A stretch of DNA of 64,000 nt from Edaphobacter modestus (GCF_004217555.1 NZ_SHKW01000001.1:5642001-5706000); one strand, 5' to 3'. Shown: positions 17,180 through 26,748, counted from the first letter of the stretch. The notes: a model not told the origin generated them from the letters alone. Made by a program: numbers and translations.

Positions 17180-18532
17180 TCAAACAATCTTCATGGTTTC
17201 GGGGTTCCATTTAACAGCCTGGCCGCGGTCGAGGCTTAGATTGCTAAGCAGGGCGGCCCCGGCTGCGCGGAAGCCGAAGGTCGCGTCCTCTACGGGCTGC
17301 TTGCGGGTGCGGACCGAAGAGAAGAAGTTGCGGAAGTGGTCGACGTTGTCGGAGTAGCCATGCGGCGCGGAGAACTTCTCGATGGCTGTGTAGGTTGAGG
17401 CCTCCGGAGGGGTGTCGGGGTACTTCTGGAGATACTTTTCAAGGAACTGTTTCTGCATCTCGGTGGAGAAGGTGGAGATGGTGAAGCCCGGTTCCTTCTC
17501 GCGGGGAGCACGTATGACGGTGACGGTCTGTCCGGCGATCTCCATGGTGCCTTCGGAGCCGGAGAAGAGGAAGCCTTCGCTTTCCTCCCCTCCGTTTACA
17601 AAATTTACGCGAAGGCTCAGGTTAAATCCCTGAGGGTAGTCGAAGAGGGCGAGCAGGACATCGGGGGCGTCCCGACCGTCCTTCCAAAAGCGAAGGCCAC
17701 CGGTGGCCAGGGCTCGCGTGGGGCCGTGCGAGCCGGTGATGAAGTGTGTGCCGCTGAAGAGATGGACGAAGAGATCGCCGGCGACGCCGGAGCCGTAATC
17801 GCTCCACTTGCGCCACTGGAAGAAGCGTTCCGCGTTCCAGGGAACCTTGGGCGCGGAGCCGAGAAAGCGGGGCCAGTCGCAGGTCTCGGGGCTGGCGTCC
17901 AGGGGAACGGAGTAGTTCCATGCGCCTAAGGACGAGTTGCGATCCCAGCGGGCGCTGACCATGTTGAGCTCGCCGATGGCACCAGAGGCAAGCAGTTCTT
18001 TGGCCTTGGCATATGCGACGGAGCTGACGCGCTGGCTTCCGACCTGAAGAATGCGATTGGTGGAGCGTGCGGTGGAGATGATCTCGGGGCCGTCGGGGTA
18101 GACGTGGATCATGGGTTTCTCGAGGTAGACGTCTTTGCCTGCCTTCATCGCATCGACTGCGGCCTGTTTGTGCCAATGGTCGGGGGTGGCGATGAGAACG
18201 GCATCGACGTCGGGGCGGGCGAGAATCTCACGGTAGTCGCGCGTTGTGAAGAGGTCTACGTTATTGGCAGTGCCGGTGCCCCAGAGCTCCTTGCAATGGG
18301 TGAGTCGGCCGTCGTAGCAGTCGGCAACCGCGACGAGCTTTACGCCGGATACCTGAAGGGCATGCCGCATATCGGACTGTCCCTGAATGCCGGCGCCGAT
18401 GAGGGCGAGTTGAATCGTGTCGTTGGGGGACTTCGGTGCGGGGGCCTGTCCAGGCTCGGCCAGGACTTTGAGACTGGTGGCTGCTGCGGCGAGGCTGCCG
18501 ACCTTGAGGAAGGTTCTGCGGTTAAGGCTCAT
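17180..18532 (-). CDS. Tat-exported Gfo/Idh/MocA family oxidoreductase (2)
   Basis: 450 residues from ATG 18532. The N-terminus NRRTFLKVGSLAAAATSL is a twin-arginine signal, so the protein is likely folded with its cofactor before export. Rossmann motif ALIGAGIQGQ (GxGxxG), VAVADCYDGR, DAVLIATPDHWH and the conserved YLEKPM. The GW-type substrate region has RFFQWRKWSDYGSGVAGDLFVH. It resembles the large secreted oxidoreductases near carbohydrate genes. A TTG six codons upstream is an alternative start. It is upstream of oxidoreductase 1 and the FG-GAP gene on the same strand. Confidence 0.88.
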   Translation of the reverse strand: MSLNRRTFLKVGSLAAAATSLKVLAEPGQAPAPKSPNDTIQLALIGAGIQGQSDMRHALQVSGVKLVAVADCYDGRLTHCKELWGTGTANNVDLFTTRDYREILARPDVDAVLIATPDHWHKQAAVDAMKAGKDVYLEKPMIHVYPDGPEIISTARSTNRILQVGSQRVSSVAYAKAKELLASGAIGELNMVSARWDRNSSLGAWNYSVPLDASPETCDWPRFLGSAPKVPWNAERFFQWRKWSDYGSGVAGDLFVHLFSGTHFITGSHGPTRALATGGLRFWKDGRDAPDVLLALFDYPQGFNLSLRVNFVNGGEESEGFLFSGSEGTMEIAGQTVTVIRAPREKEPGFTISTFSTEMQKQFLEKYLQKYPDTPPEASTYTAIEKFSAPHGYSDNVDHFRNFFSSVRTRKQPVEDATFGFRAAGAALLSNLSLDRGQAVKWNPETMKIV

Positions 18533-18550
18533 GCTTGCGTCTCGTTTCAA

Positions 18551-18854
18551 AGAGGTAAAAACCGATTTAGCTTGCGAGAGGAAGGGTAGGGGATTTCCGG
18601 GCTGCTGTAAAGGTTGAGGCGATACAAGATCCGCATCCTGTACGTGTTCATTCTCTGTTTTGAAAACGTTGACTCAACTCCGCTGCTGGTCTCGCAGGTG
18701 AGCGGCAGAGAGGAAGCCTTTCCGAAATGGAAGATACGACATTTTATGCCCTCCGATTATGTCCTCGGACAAAGCCCCCTGAGGTTGAGGGGTCGTTCGT
18801 CCGGGACGGAGAGAAGGGTGTGCGTGGAGCAGCCTGTCCCGGCTGTTAAGTTGC
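18551..18854. other. Intergenic region, no feature seen
   Basis: No gene, repeat or clear regulatory element was recognised between the Tat oxidoreductase start and the lipoprotein stop. Open frames crossing it have no ribosome site and no recognisable product. Confidence 0.45.
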
Positions 18855-19199
18855 CTACCTGCGATAGAAGCCGCGATCATAGCCCTGCAGATATGCGTTA
18901 CGGAAGGCATCTCGATAGGGGCCATAGGGGCCGAACGCCGGATCGTATCCCGGAGTGTCGTGAAAGGCGCGATCGCGCCTGGGTTGATAGCCTGCGCCAC
19001 GATAGGCATCACGCAGGCCGGCATCGGAGCCGATGCGAAAGCCCTCGCGGCTGGCCTGTTCGATGAGCGGCGGAACGCTGCTGTACGGCGGCTGGGGAGG
19101 GGGCGGCGGCATATAGGCGTAACGATGGGGAGAGGCGCAGCCGGCCGAGAAGAGCAACGGAACGGCGAGGAAGAAAGCTGCGACATGGGGAGATTTCAT
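18855..19199 (-). CDS. Small Y/G/P-rich lipoprotein
   Basis: 114 residues. The lipobox LLFSAGC at about residues 15-21 predicts a lipid-anchored Cys21. The mature part starts with a proline run (MPPPPPQPPYS), then a region rich in R, Y, G and D with repeated YRDA/GYDRG-type elements (AGLRDAYRGAGY, GPYRDAFRNAYLQGYDRGF). No domain recognised. Similar YR-rich small envelope proteins are common in Acidobacteriota, but function is unknown. Confidence 0.75.
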   Translation of the reverse strand: MKSPHVAAFFLAVPLLFSAGCASPHRYAYMPPPPPQPPYSSVPPLIEQASREGFRIGSDAGLRDAYRGAGYQPRRDRAFHDTPGYDPAFGPYGPYRDAFRNAYLQGYDRGFYRR

Positions 19200-19307
19200 A
19201 GTGGGCCCTCACTGCACGCTTTCGCCTGGCGTGCTCGGCGAAGCGTTCAGAGAGGTAAACGCGCAGTTCCATCAAAATGTTGTTGTCGAGATAAGGTTGC
19301 CTCGCCT

Positions 19308-20546
19308 TCAGCGAATAAGCATCGAGACAATGGACGCAGATAGGAGATTTGCCATGGTTCCGGCGAGCATGGCGCGCAGACCGAGCTGTGCGAGATCGTT
19401 GCGGCGATTGGGAACGAGGGCTCCGATGCCGCCGATCTGCATCCCGATGGAGCCGATGTTCGCGAAGCCGCAGAGCGCGAAGGTGGCGATGGAGAAGGTG
19501 CGCGGCGAGAGCTGAGACTTCTGCAGGCCTAGCTGCGTGTAGGCGACAAACTCATTGAGCACGGCGCGGGTGCCAAGCAGGTTGCCGATGGCGGGAGCCT
19601 CGCGCCAGGGGATGCCGATGAGCCAGGCGACGGGCGCGCCGACGACACCAAGGACTGCGTTGAGCGAGTGGGGGAAGGGAATATGACCACGAGCCCACAA
19701 AAAGTTTGAGGTGGCGAGCATGATCGCGTTGAACAGGCCGACGAGGGCGAGAAAGCTGATCAGCATGATGGCGACGTTGAAGGCAAGCTTGCCGCCGTCG
19801 ATGGTGCCGCGGGCGATGGCGGCGATGAAGTTGTCGTTCTTGTGCTCTTCGCTGGGCGGCATCCGCACCGTACCGGCGGTGGCGGGCTGTTCGGTCTCGG
19901 GGACGAGCATCTTGGCGACGAGAATGGTCCCCGGGGCGGTCATGATGACGGCGGAGAGAAGGTCCTGCGCGTTGATGCCGAAGCTGATGTAGGCAGCCAT
20001 GATTCCTCCGGAGACGTGGGCCATGCCGGAGGTCATGATGGTCATCAGCTCCGAGCGGGTGGCTCCGTCGAGGAAGGGCCGGATGGTAAGAGGGGCCTCG
20101 GTCTGTCCCATGAAGATGGAGGCGGCGACGTTGGTGGATTCGGCTCCGCTGGTGCCCATGGTGCGCTGCATGACCCAGGCGACGAGGCGAATGACCTGCT
20201 GCATGAAGCCGATGTGGTACAGCAGGGCGAAAAACGCGGAGATGAAGATGATGGTGGGAAGGACGGCGAAGGCGAAGACGGCAAAGGGGTGGCCGGGCGT
20301 TCCGAGCGGGCCGAAGACCATGGCGGATCCGTCGACGGCATGGGACAGCAGGGAGGTAACGGCGTTGCTGGCCGCATGGAGAATCGTCTGGCCGTAGGTC
20401 CACTTGATGACGAGGAAGGCGAAGACGATCTGCAGACCGAGTCCCCACGCGACGGTGCGCCAGCGGATGGCGCGGCGGTTGGTGGAGAAGGCGTAGGCGA
20501 GCCCGAGAAAGACGATGAGGCCTAGAAGTCCCGTAAATCGATGCAA
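19308..20546 (-). CDS. Concentrative nucleoside transporter (CNT/NupC family)
   Basis: 412 residues, about ten membrane helices. Family motifs: GQTEAPLTIRPF (the QTEAP nucleoside site), MTIMTSGMAHVSGG, NEFVAYTQL and CGFANIGSIGMQIGG. It imports nucleosides with H+ or Na+. The start is a TTG at 20546 with AGGAG about 10 nt upstream, giving the usual family length. No ATG is suitably placed, and the longer upstream frame runs through the 3' part of the diguanylate cyclase gene on the same strand. With pdp and cdd just upstream on the same strand it supplies substrate for their catabolism. Confidence 0.92.
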   Translation of the reverse strand: MHRFTGLLGLIVFLGLAYAFSTNRRAIRWRTVAWGLGLQIVFAFLVIKWTYGQTILHAASNAVTSLLSHAVDGSAMVFGPLGTPGHPFAVFAFAVLPTIIFISAFFALLYHIGFMQQVIRLVAWVMQRTMGTSGAESTNVAASIFMGQTEAPLTIRPFLDGATRSELMTIMTSGMAHVSGGIMAAYISFGINAQDLLSAVIMTAPGTILVAKMLVPETEQPATAGTVRMPPSEEHKNDNFIAAIARGTIDGGKLAFNVAIMLISFLALVGLFNAIMLATSNFLWARGHIPFPHSLNAVLGVVGAPVAWLIGIPWREAPAIGNLLGTRAVLNEFVAYTQLGLQKSQLSPRTFSIATFALCGFANIGSIGMQIGGIGALVPNRRNDLAQLGLRAMLAGTMANLLSASIVSMLIR

Positions 20547-20626
20547 AGAGTTGGCTCTCCTACAAGTGTCGCAAGGATCGTGTGGGATGAGTGTAACGGT
20601 TCGGGGGAGGGGAGAACCAGCAGCTT

Positions 20627-21937
20627 TTAGAAGCGTCCTGAGGCTGTCCTGCTGCGAAACCGTCCGCTGGCGGTGAGCGAGGGGACGCTGTCGAGCCGGA
20701 TATGCCGCAAAGGCGTCCGCTCTTGTTTGAGCGAGTACATGCGCAGATCGGCGATGCGAAGCAGGCGGGTGGCGTCGTCCGCATCGTCGGGGTAGAGAGC
20801 GATACCGATAGAGGCAGTAACGCTCAGTTTGTGGCCGTCGAAGAAGAAAGGCAGCTCGGTGGCCTCGCGAATGGCATCGCGTAGCTGTTCGACGGATCGG
20901 ACGAGGCTGGGGTCGCAGGCCAGCAGGGTGAACTCGTCGCCGCCGACTCGTGCGATGGAATCGATATGTCCGACGTGCTCGCGCAGATTGCCGGCAACGT
21001 GGCGCAGGAGCTGATCGCCGGCATGGTGTCCATGTGTGTCGTTGATCTGCTTGAAGCCGTCGAGGTCGAGCATGAAGAGGGCAAGCGTAGAACGTGCGCG
21101 GCGGCAACGATCGAGCGCGATGGAAAGGCGATCTTCGAACGACCGCCGGTTGGCCAGCCCCGTGAGCTCGTCGTGCAGGGCGAGCCAACGGTTATTGGAG
21201 ACCTGCTCTTCCAGCATGACCAGGATCATACCGATGGAGATGAGGGACTTCTGCATGTTCCAGATGTGCGATGCGATGTCGGCATAGGTGCGGTAAGTAA
21301 CGATGAAGGGGTGCAGAAAGAAGAAGAACGCCCAGATGGAGAAGCCGGTAATAATGGCGAGGCGGCCTGTGCTGTTACGCGGCAGCTTACGGTAGAAGTT
21401 CACCGTGGCAACGGCATAGACGACGCCCAGGCACCAGTAGACCACCTGGCGGTATCTGCCATCGGAGGCAAGCAAACCCATCCCAAGCCATCCTATGGCG
21501 AGCACCAGGGCCGTGATCAGGCTACGGCGAAGATAGAGCGAGGTGGCCACGCCGAGGATGAGCCCGAGTGCGATCCATGGCAGGAAGGCGGTCTTCGAGA
21601 AGAGGTGCAGGCCATAGGTGGCGCAGAGCGCGAGCAACGGGACGGAGTTGATCAGGAGAAAGAGGAAGCTCTTCCTGTCTGTGATCTCATAATTCCCGGA
21701 GGCCCACACGAAGACGAGACCGGCCAGCAGGTAGCAGACGATCACGATCGTGTGAAGGGTGGTGCCGGGCGGTCCGTTGGGACCGTAAAAGATGTGTGCG
21801 CTCGACTCGATCAGGGTAAAAAACAGTCCGAGGAGCCAGAGATTCGTCTGTCGTTGCGCATGGTCGCGGCGAAGCAACAGCAGGATGACGATGAGGATCG
21901 TCAAAGCCAGGAGATCGGGAAGAAAAGCGTAGTTCAT
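20627..21937 (-). CDS. Membrane-bound diguanylate cyclase (GGDEF)
   Basis: 436 residues. Six to seven hydrophobic helices occupy about residues 5-245, resembling a 7TM-type sensor. The GGDEF domain follows: LHDELTGLANRRSF, DLDGFKQINDTHGHHAGD and an intact RVGGDEF active site. The product-inhibition I-site RxxD is changed to GHID, so allosteric feedback by c-di-GMP is probably lost. The tail has a small internal duplication (TASGRF twice). It lies between the CNT transporter and the acetyltransferase on one strand, so it could be co-expressed with nucleoside uptake genes. Confidence 0.9.
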   Translation of the reverse strand: MNYAFLPDLLALTILIVILLLLRRDHAQRQTNLWLLGLFFTLIESSAHIFYGPNGPPGTTLHTIVIVCYLLAGLVFVWASGNYEITDRKSFLFLLINSVPLLALCATYGLHLFSKTAFLPWIALGLILGVATSLYLRRSLITALVLAIGWLGMGLLASDGRYRQVVYWCLGVVYAVATVNFYRKLPRNSTGRLAIITGFSIWAFFFFLHPFIVTYRTYADIASHIWNMQKSLISIGMILVMLEEQVSNNRWLALHDELTGLANRRSFEDRLSIALDRCRRARSTLALFMLDLDGFKQINDTHGHHAGDQLLRHVAGNLREHVGHIDSIARVGGDEFTLLACDPSLVRSVEQLRDAIREATELPFFFDGHKLSVTASIGIALYPDDADDATRLLRIADLRMYSLKQERTPLRHIRLDSVPSLTASGRFRSRTASGRF

Positions 21938-22080
21938 CAGGTGTGCTTTCTGGTGCAGGCTTCTTTTTACAAAGAGGGGCCCAGTGAACCTGCTGATGGA
22001 ATTGCTTCTCAGAACTGATTATCGGTCAAATCGCACCAGAAACGGTGAAAAGAATTGTCCAGAGGGTGTAAAGAATACTG

Positions 22081-22638
22081 CTATTGCTTGATCCGCGCGG
22101 GGTTACCGACGACTGTCGCTCCTGCGGGAACGTCGCGGGTGACGATAGAACCCGCTCCGACGATCGCATCGTCACCGATGGTAACTCCCGGAAGGAGAAT
22201 GGCTCCTCCTCCGATCCAGACGTTGGATCCAATCCGGACAGGACGTCCGCTCTCGAGGTTTGCCCTTCGAATGGAAGGGTCGCGGGGATGATCGGCAGCG
22301 TAGATCTGAACCCCTGGGCCGATCTGGGTTCGGTCGCCGATGGTGATCGGGGCGACATCGAGGAGAACGCAGTTGAAGTTCAGGAAGACCCGGCTTCCGA
22401 CGTGGATGTTGTAGCCGTAGTCCACGAAAAAGGGTGGGCGAATCTCGGTGCGGTCGCCGACCGAGCCGAGGAGATCCTTCAACTGAATCAGATGGGTGGC
22501 TGGATGATGCGGCGTTGCGTTGTATTTGTGCAGGAGCGCGGCAGAATGCAACCGGTCGGCGACGAGGACCGGATCTTCGGCGTTGTAGAGCTCGCCGGAG
22601 ATCATCTTCTCTTTCTCGGATTTAGGAGACGAGGGCAT
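22081..22638 (-). CDS. Maltose/galactoside O-acetyltransferase family (left-handed beta-helix)
   Basis: 185 residues from ATG 22638 with AGGAG 7 nt upstream. Maltose O-acetyltransferase N-terminal signature EKEKMISGELYNAEDPVL. The hexapeptide repeats include PITIGDRTQIGPGVQI, the catalytic-His stretch YAADHP, PVRIGSNVWIGGGAILLPGVTIGDDAIVGAGSIVTRDVPAGATVVGNPAR. It acetylates a sugar with acetyl-CoA, probably as a detoxifying step. Its first 17 bp overlap the end of the upstream pyrimidine-nucleoside phosphorylase gene, indicating one transcript. Confidence 0.9.
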   Translation of the reverse strand: MPSSPKSEKEKMISGELYNAEDPVLVADRLHSAALLHKYNATPHHPATHLIQLKDLLGSVGDRTEIRPPFFVDYGYNIHVGSRVFLNFNCVLLDVAPITIGDRTQIGPGVQIYAADHPRDPSIRRANLESGRPVRIGSNVWIGGGAILLPGVTIGDDAIVGAGSIVTRDVPAGATVVGNPARIKQ

Positions 22639-24055
22639 CAGAGACTCCTGCCAGGTTCGATCGGGTTGCGGTGAACGTGGTAGCCGAAGCGACGATCTCA
22701 CGGACAATCGGCTGTGCTATTGGCGCGGCGGGCTCGATTCTAACAGTCTCCTGAAGCATGCGTTCCGGTTCGGCGAGCAGTGCGTCATCTTCGCTGAAGA
22801 GCGTGAAGAGGGGCTGGCCTGCTTCGATGCGGTCGCCGAGTTTTACGTGCGACTCGATCCCCGCGTGCACGCTGACCGGATCGCCTGGCTTGGCGCGGCC
22901 GGCGCCCAGGCGCTGAACCGCCCAGCCTGCCTGCTTGCAATCCATCGAAGAGAGATATCCCGCATGTTCGGCTTTCAGGACGAGGGTGGCGTTTGGTTTA
23001 TGGTGCGAAGCGGGATCTTCGAAGACAGAGGTATCTCCACCCTGCGCCTCGACGATCTTCAGCCATGCCTTGTAGGCATCGCCGGACTGAAGGATCTGGT
23101 CGGCAAGTTGTGCTCCGGCCTCGGGAGTCGAAGTCCGGCCTGCAAGGTACAGCATCCAGCCGGAGAGGATATTCGAGAGCTCGATGAGATCCTTCGACAT
23201 GGGATGGCGTTTGCCTCGCAGGATGTCCACGCACTCCCACACTTCGACCCAGGTGCCGGAGAAGCGGCCGAGGGGCTCGTCCATGCCGGTGAGAAGAGCC
23301 ACGGTGCGGGTGCCGGAGGCTTCGCCGGTCTGCACCATAAGCTCTGCGAGATACTTCGACTTCTCGTAGCTCGGCATAAAAGCGCCGGAACCAACCTTCA
23401 CATCGAGAACGAGCGCGTTAAGGGACTCAGCCAGCTTCTTGCTCATGATGCTGGCCGTGATGAGGAACGGGGATTCGACGGTGCCGGTGTGATCGCGCAG
23501 CGCATAGAGGATGCGGTCGGCGGGAACGATACGCGGGGTCTGGCCGATGAGCGCGGCGCCCGAGCCGCGAAGCGTCTCGGCGAGCTGCTTCAGGTCGAGC
23601 TGCGTATTGAAGCCCGGAATGGTTTCGAGCTTGTCGAGAGTGCCGCCCGTGTGACCGAGGGATCGGCCGCTGATCATCGGGACGCAGATGCCGGGAACGC
23701 CGGCGTCCGTTGGATGCGCAAGGCCGGCAGCAGCGAGAATCGGGGCGATGAGCAGCGAGGTCTTGTCGCCGACGCCGCCGGTGGAGTGCTTGTCGATGGT
23801 GAACGTATCGAGAGGCGCAGCATCGAAGGTATCGCCGGAGTAACGCATGGCGGAGGTGAGGGTCGCGAGCTCGCGGGCGTCGAGGCCGCGCAGGAAGACC
23901 GCCATCAGGAAAGAGGTGATCTGGGCGTCGGTGACGAGATGCTTCTCGGGGGTGCGGTCCACGATGGCTCGGATGAAGGCATGGATCTCTTCGTCGCTGA
24001 GTGCGTGGCCGTCGCGTTTATGAAGGATGACATCGATGGGGTGGATGTGGCTCAT
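22622..24055 (-). CDS. Pyrimidine-nucleoside (thymidine) phosphorylase
   Basis: 477 residues. It cleaves thymidine/uridine with phosphate to base and (deoxy)ribose-1-phosphate. Signature KHSTGGVGDKTSL near residue 84, GRSLGHTGGTLDKLE, SIMSKKLAESLNALVLDVKVGSGAFM, and the C-terminal domain with VHAGIESHVKLGDRIEAGQPLFTL. About 40 residues longer than the usual 435, mainly at the C-terminus (ERMLQETVRIEPAAP onwards). Gene order cdd - pdp - acetyltransferase on one strand indicates a nucleoside catabolic operon. Confidence 0.93.
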   Translation of the reverse strand: MSHIHPIDVILHKRDGHALSDEEIHAFIRAIVDRTPEKHLVTDAQITSFLMAVFLRGLDARELATLTSAMRYSGDTFDAAPLDTFTIDKHSTGGVGDKTSLLIAPILAAAGLAHPTDAGVPGICVPMISGRSLGHTGGTLDKLETIPGFNTQLDLKQLAETLRGSGAALIGQTPRIVPADRILYALRDHTGTVESPFLITASIMSKKLAESLNALVLDVKVGSGAFMPSYEKSKYLAELMVQTGEASGTRTVALLTGMDEPLGRFSGTWVEVWECVDILRGKRHPMSKDLIELSNILSGWMLYLAGRTSTPEAGAQLADQILQSGDAYKAWLKIVEAQGGDTSVFEDPASHHKPNATLVLKAEHAGYLSSMDCKQAGWAVQRLGAGRAKPGDPVSVHAGIESHVKLGDRIEAGQPLFTLFSEDDALLAEPERMLQETVRIEPAAPIAQPIVREIVASATTFTATRSNLAGVSDALVS

Positions 24056-24081
24056 GGCTCTCGCTGAGGTACGGGCTGAAA

Positions 24082-24516
24082 TCAATTGTCCTTGAGGAGG
24101 AAGGCGTGAGGCAGCAGGTCGGCGATAGTGGATCGAGTGAGCGATCCGTCGGCTGCGGGAAAGAAGACTTCGGTAGAGGGGGTGCTGAACTCGTGGATGG
24201 TCTGGCGGCATGCCCCGCAGGGCTGGCTGGCGGTGTCGTTGAGATTGGCGATTACGATGGCGCGGATGCGGATGGAAGGTCCGTGGAGTGCGACGGCTGA
24301 GGCGATAGCGGTCTGCTCGGCGCAGGTGGTTAGCCGGTAGGAGGCGTTCTCGACGTTGCATCCGGTTACGATGCTGCCATCTTCTAGCAGAACGGCGGCA
24401 CCGACACGGAAGGAGCTGTAAGGGGCGTAGGCGTTGCCGGCGACGGCACGTGCTCGCCGATGAAGATCGTCTCTCTGTGCGGAAGAGATGCCCGCCGATG
24501 CTTCGTTTTGAGACAT
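24082..24516 (-). CDS. cdd: Cytidine deaminase
   Basis: 144 residues. Homotetrameric-type cytidine deaminase: YAPYSSFRVGAAV, GCNVENASY, TCAEQTAI (zinc ligand Cys and catalytic Glu) and PCGACRQTIHEF (two further zinc Cys). It converts cytidine/deoxycytidine to uridine/deoxyuridine, feeding the phosphorylase encoded 26 bp downstream. Divergent from the chemotaxis operon with 81 bp between start codons. Confidence 0.94.
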   Translation of the reverse strand: MSQNEASAGISSAQRDDLHRRARAVAGNAYAPYSSFRVGAAVLLEDGSIVTGCNVENASYRLTTCAEQTAIASAVALHGPSIRIRAIVIANLNDTASQPCGACRQTIHEFSTPSTEVFFPAADGSLTRSTIADLLPHAFLLKDN

Positions 24517-24597
24517 GGGGAGAGGTTAACGGGTACCGACATTGCTGACAAGTCATCCTGGGCTAATGCTTTGTCCACGAGTCCCGATAAGAGAGAT

Positions 24598-26748
24598 GTG
24601 GACGACCTGACCCAAGAATTCATCGCAGAAAGCCAGGACGGTCTGGACCGCATGGAACGGTGTCTGACCGAGCTTGAGACCCGACCGCAGGATAGCCAGC
24701 AGCTCGTGGGAGAGATCTTCCGCGCGGTGCATACGATCAAGGGAACGACAGGGTTCCTGGGATTCAATCGGCTGGAGAAGCTGGCCCATGCCGGCGAGTA
24801 TCTGCTTGGCTCGCTGCGCGAGGGACGGCTTGCCGTGACCGAAGAGTTGATCAGCGGTCTGCTGCGGCTTCTCGATGGGCTGCGCGCCATTCTCACGCTG
24901 ATCGAAGAGACCGGCGGAGAGGGAACCCGCACCACCGACGAAGATAGTGGGTTGATCGCGGAGCTGGCCAAACTGAACGGCGAAGAGACGAAAACCCCGT
25001 CGAAGGAGAAGGCAACGCCTGTGGTGTCGATCAAGGCGGCGGAGGAGACCGCGACGCCGGCTCTTCCGGAGGCGATGCAGGCAGCGTCGAGTACGGAAAG
25101 CAGGGGATCGGCGAGCGGCGACAAGACGCTGAGGATCGACGTAGAGGTCCTCAACCGAATGATGAACCTGGTTGGCGAGCTGGTTCTTACCCGCAACCAG
25201 ATGCTGCAGAGCGGAGTAGAGGCGACCAATTTTCCGGAGCTTGCCCGTCGACTGGACAGCGTAACGGCGGACCTGCGCGAGACGGTAATGCAGGCGCGCA
25301 TGCAGCCGGTGGGAAATCTCTTCGGCAAATTCCCGAGAATGGTCCGCGATCTTGCGCGAACCTGCGGACGGGATGTGAGGATCGAGTTTTCCGGTCAGGA
25401 GACGGGGCTCGATAAAAGCCTGCTGGAGGCCATCAAGGACCCGCTGACCCACGCTGTACGCAACGCGGTGGACCATGGTATCGAGCCCCCGGCCGATCGC
25501 GTGCTCGCAGGGAAGTCGGCTGAGGGCTGTCTTCGGCTGAGAGCTTTTCATCAGAGTGGATCGGTTGTCATTGAAGTGGCTGACGACGGCGCCGGCATTG
25601 CGATGGAGCGGGTGCTGGCCAAGGCGGTTGAACGTGGCCTGGTTACGCCGGAGCAGGCCAAGGAGATGACGGAGCGCGAGGCGCTGCAGCTGATCTTCCT
25701 GCCGGGATTTTCGACGGCGGCGGCAGTGACCACGGTGTCCGGCCGCGGCGTGGGCATGGACGTGGTGCGCGCCAATGTAGAGAAGGTGGGAGGCAGCGTC
25801 GAGCTGGAGTCGAAGGTCGGCGTGGGTACGACCCTGCGTCTGCGGGTTCCCCTGACGCTTGCGATTGTTCCGGCACTGGTGGTGCGCAGTGGAGGTCAGA
25901 GCTTCGCCCTGCCGCAGACGACGCTTGTGGAGCTCGTCTATATTCCCGGGCGGGATGCAGCCCAGGTGGTGGAGCGAGTGGGAGCGTCCGAGGTCTATCG
26001 TCTGCGCGAGCGGCTGCTGCCCATGATATGGCTCGATCGTCTCCTGGGACTCAAGAGCACGGCGGAAGCGCATGGATTCTACATGGCGGTGCTGGAGGCT
26101 GAGGGCTGCCGGTATGGCCTGGTCGTGGACGACCTGCTTGCTCCGGAAGAGATTGTGGTCAAACCGCTGTCCGCGGTGCTGCGCGAGATCGGTCTGTTCT
26201 CGGGGGCAACCGTATTGGGCAATGGAACGCTGGCGCTGATTCTGGATATCGCAGCAACGGCGGCTCGTGCCGGGGTGAAGCCGGTTCTGGAAGAGCGCGA
26301 GGAGCAGGTCGTCGACGTCAACCAGGATGAAGCGTCCTTCCTCGTCTTTGAAGACCGGGCGCGGGAGAGGACGGCGCTGCCGCTGGGCGTGGTCGAACGG
26401 ATCGAAAGCGTTCCATTCAGCCGCATCGAGTATGCGAACGGGCGTGCGCTGCTGCAATATCGCGGCGAACTGCTGCAGCTTCGCGATGACGGCCGCGTTC
26501 TGGACGAGATGGAGATGCTGAAGGACGAGGAGGCCTCGGCGACGGTGTTGATCTGTGGGGATCCGCAGACAAGGTCCGGGCGGATGGGCATTGTCGTGCG
26601 TCGCGTTCTGGATGTCTCCGACGGAACACTGCTCGAGGAAGATGAAGCAAATGGGGAGACGGATCTGGCGCTGGTGAAGGAGCGGCTGACAACGATCTTT
26701 CGCGGCTTTGGCGCCGAGGCAGGGAAGAACTGGAGGGAGGTCGCATGA
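24598..26748 (+). CDS. cheA: Chemotaxis-type histidine kinase CheA
   Basis: 716 residues from GTG 24598 (VDDLTQEFIAES), the usual CheA N-terminus; the frame is open further upstream into cdd but without family similarity. Domains: Hpt (1-105) with AVHTIKGTTGF and His45; a charged A/T/E/K-rich linker (about 115-175) where a P2 CheY-binding domain would normally lie but is absent; P3 dimerisation (LRIDVEVLNRMMNLVGELV); P4 kinase with DPLTHAVRNAVDHG, DDGAGI and GRGVGMDVV; P5 CheW-like domain (about 430-565). A further CheW-like segment follows (about 580-716). It phosphorylates the CheY and CheB encoded next to it. It overlaps cheW by 4 nt. Confidence 0.93.
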   Translation: MDDLTQEFIAESQDGLDRMERCLTELETRPQDSQQLVGEIFRAVHTIKGTTGFLGFNRLEKLAHAGEYLLGSLREGRLAVTEELISGLLRLLDGLRAILTLIEETGGEGTRTTDEDSGLIAELAKLNGEETKTPSKEKATPVVSIKAAEETATPALPEAMQAASSTESRGSASGDKTLRIDVEVLNRMMNLVGELVLTRNQMLQSGVEATNFPELARRLDSVTADLRETVMQARMQPVGNLFGKFPRMVRDLARTCGRDVRIEFSGQETGLDKSLLEAIKDPLTHAVRNAVDHGIEPPADRVLAGKSAEGCLRLRAFHQSGSVVIEVADDGAGIAMERVLAKAVERGLVTPEQAKEMTEREALQLIFLPGFSTAAAVTTVSGRGVGMDVVRANVEKVGGSVELESKVGVGTTLRLRVPLTLAIVPALVVRSGGQSFALPQTTLVELVYIPGRDAAQVVERVGASEVYRLRERLLPMIWLDRLLGLKSTAEAHGFYMAVLEAEGCRYGLVVDDLLAPEEIVVKPLSAVLREIGLFSGATVLGNGTLALILDIAATAARAGVKPVLEEREEQVVDVNQDEASFLVFEDRARERTALPLGVVERIESVPFSRIEYANGRALLQYRGELLQLRDDGRVLDEMEMLKDEEASATVLICGDPQTRSGRMGIVVRRVLDVSDGTLLEEDEANGETDLALVKERLTTIFRGFGAEAGKNWREVA

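Noticed and set aside
22847..24067. 406-codon open frame on the plus strand opposite the pyrimidine-nucleoside phosphorylase gene
   Set aside because: Antisense shadow of a clearly recognised gene in GC-rich DNA; no family features and no credible ribosome site.
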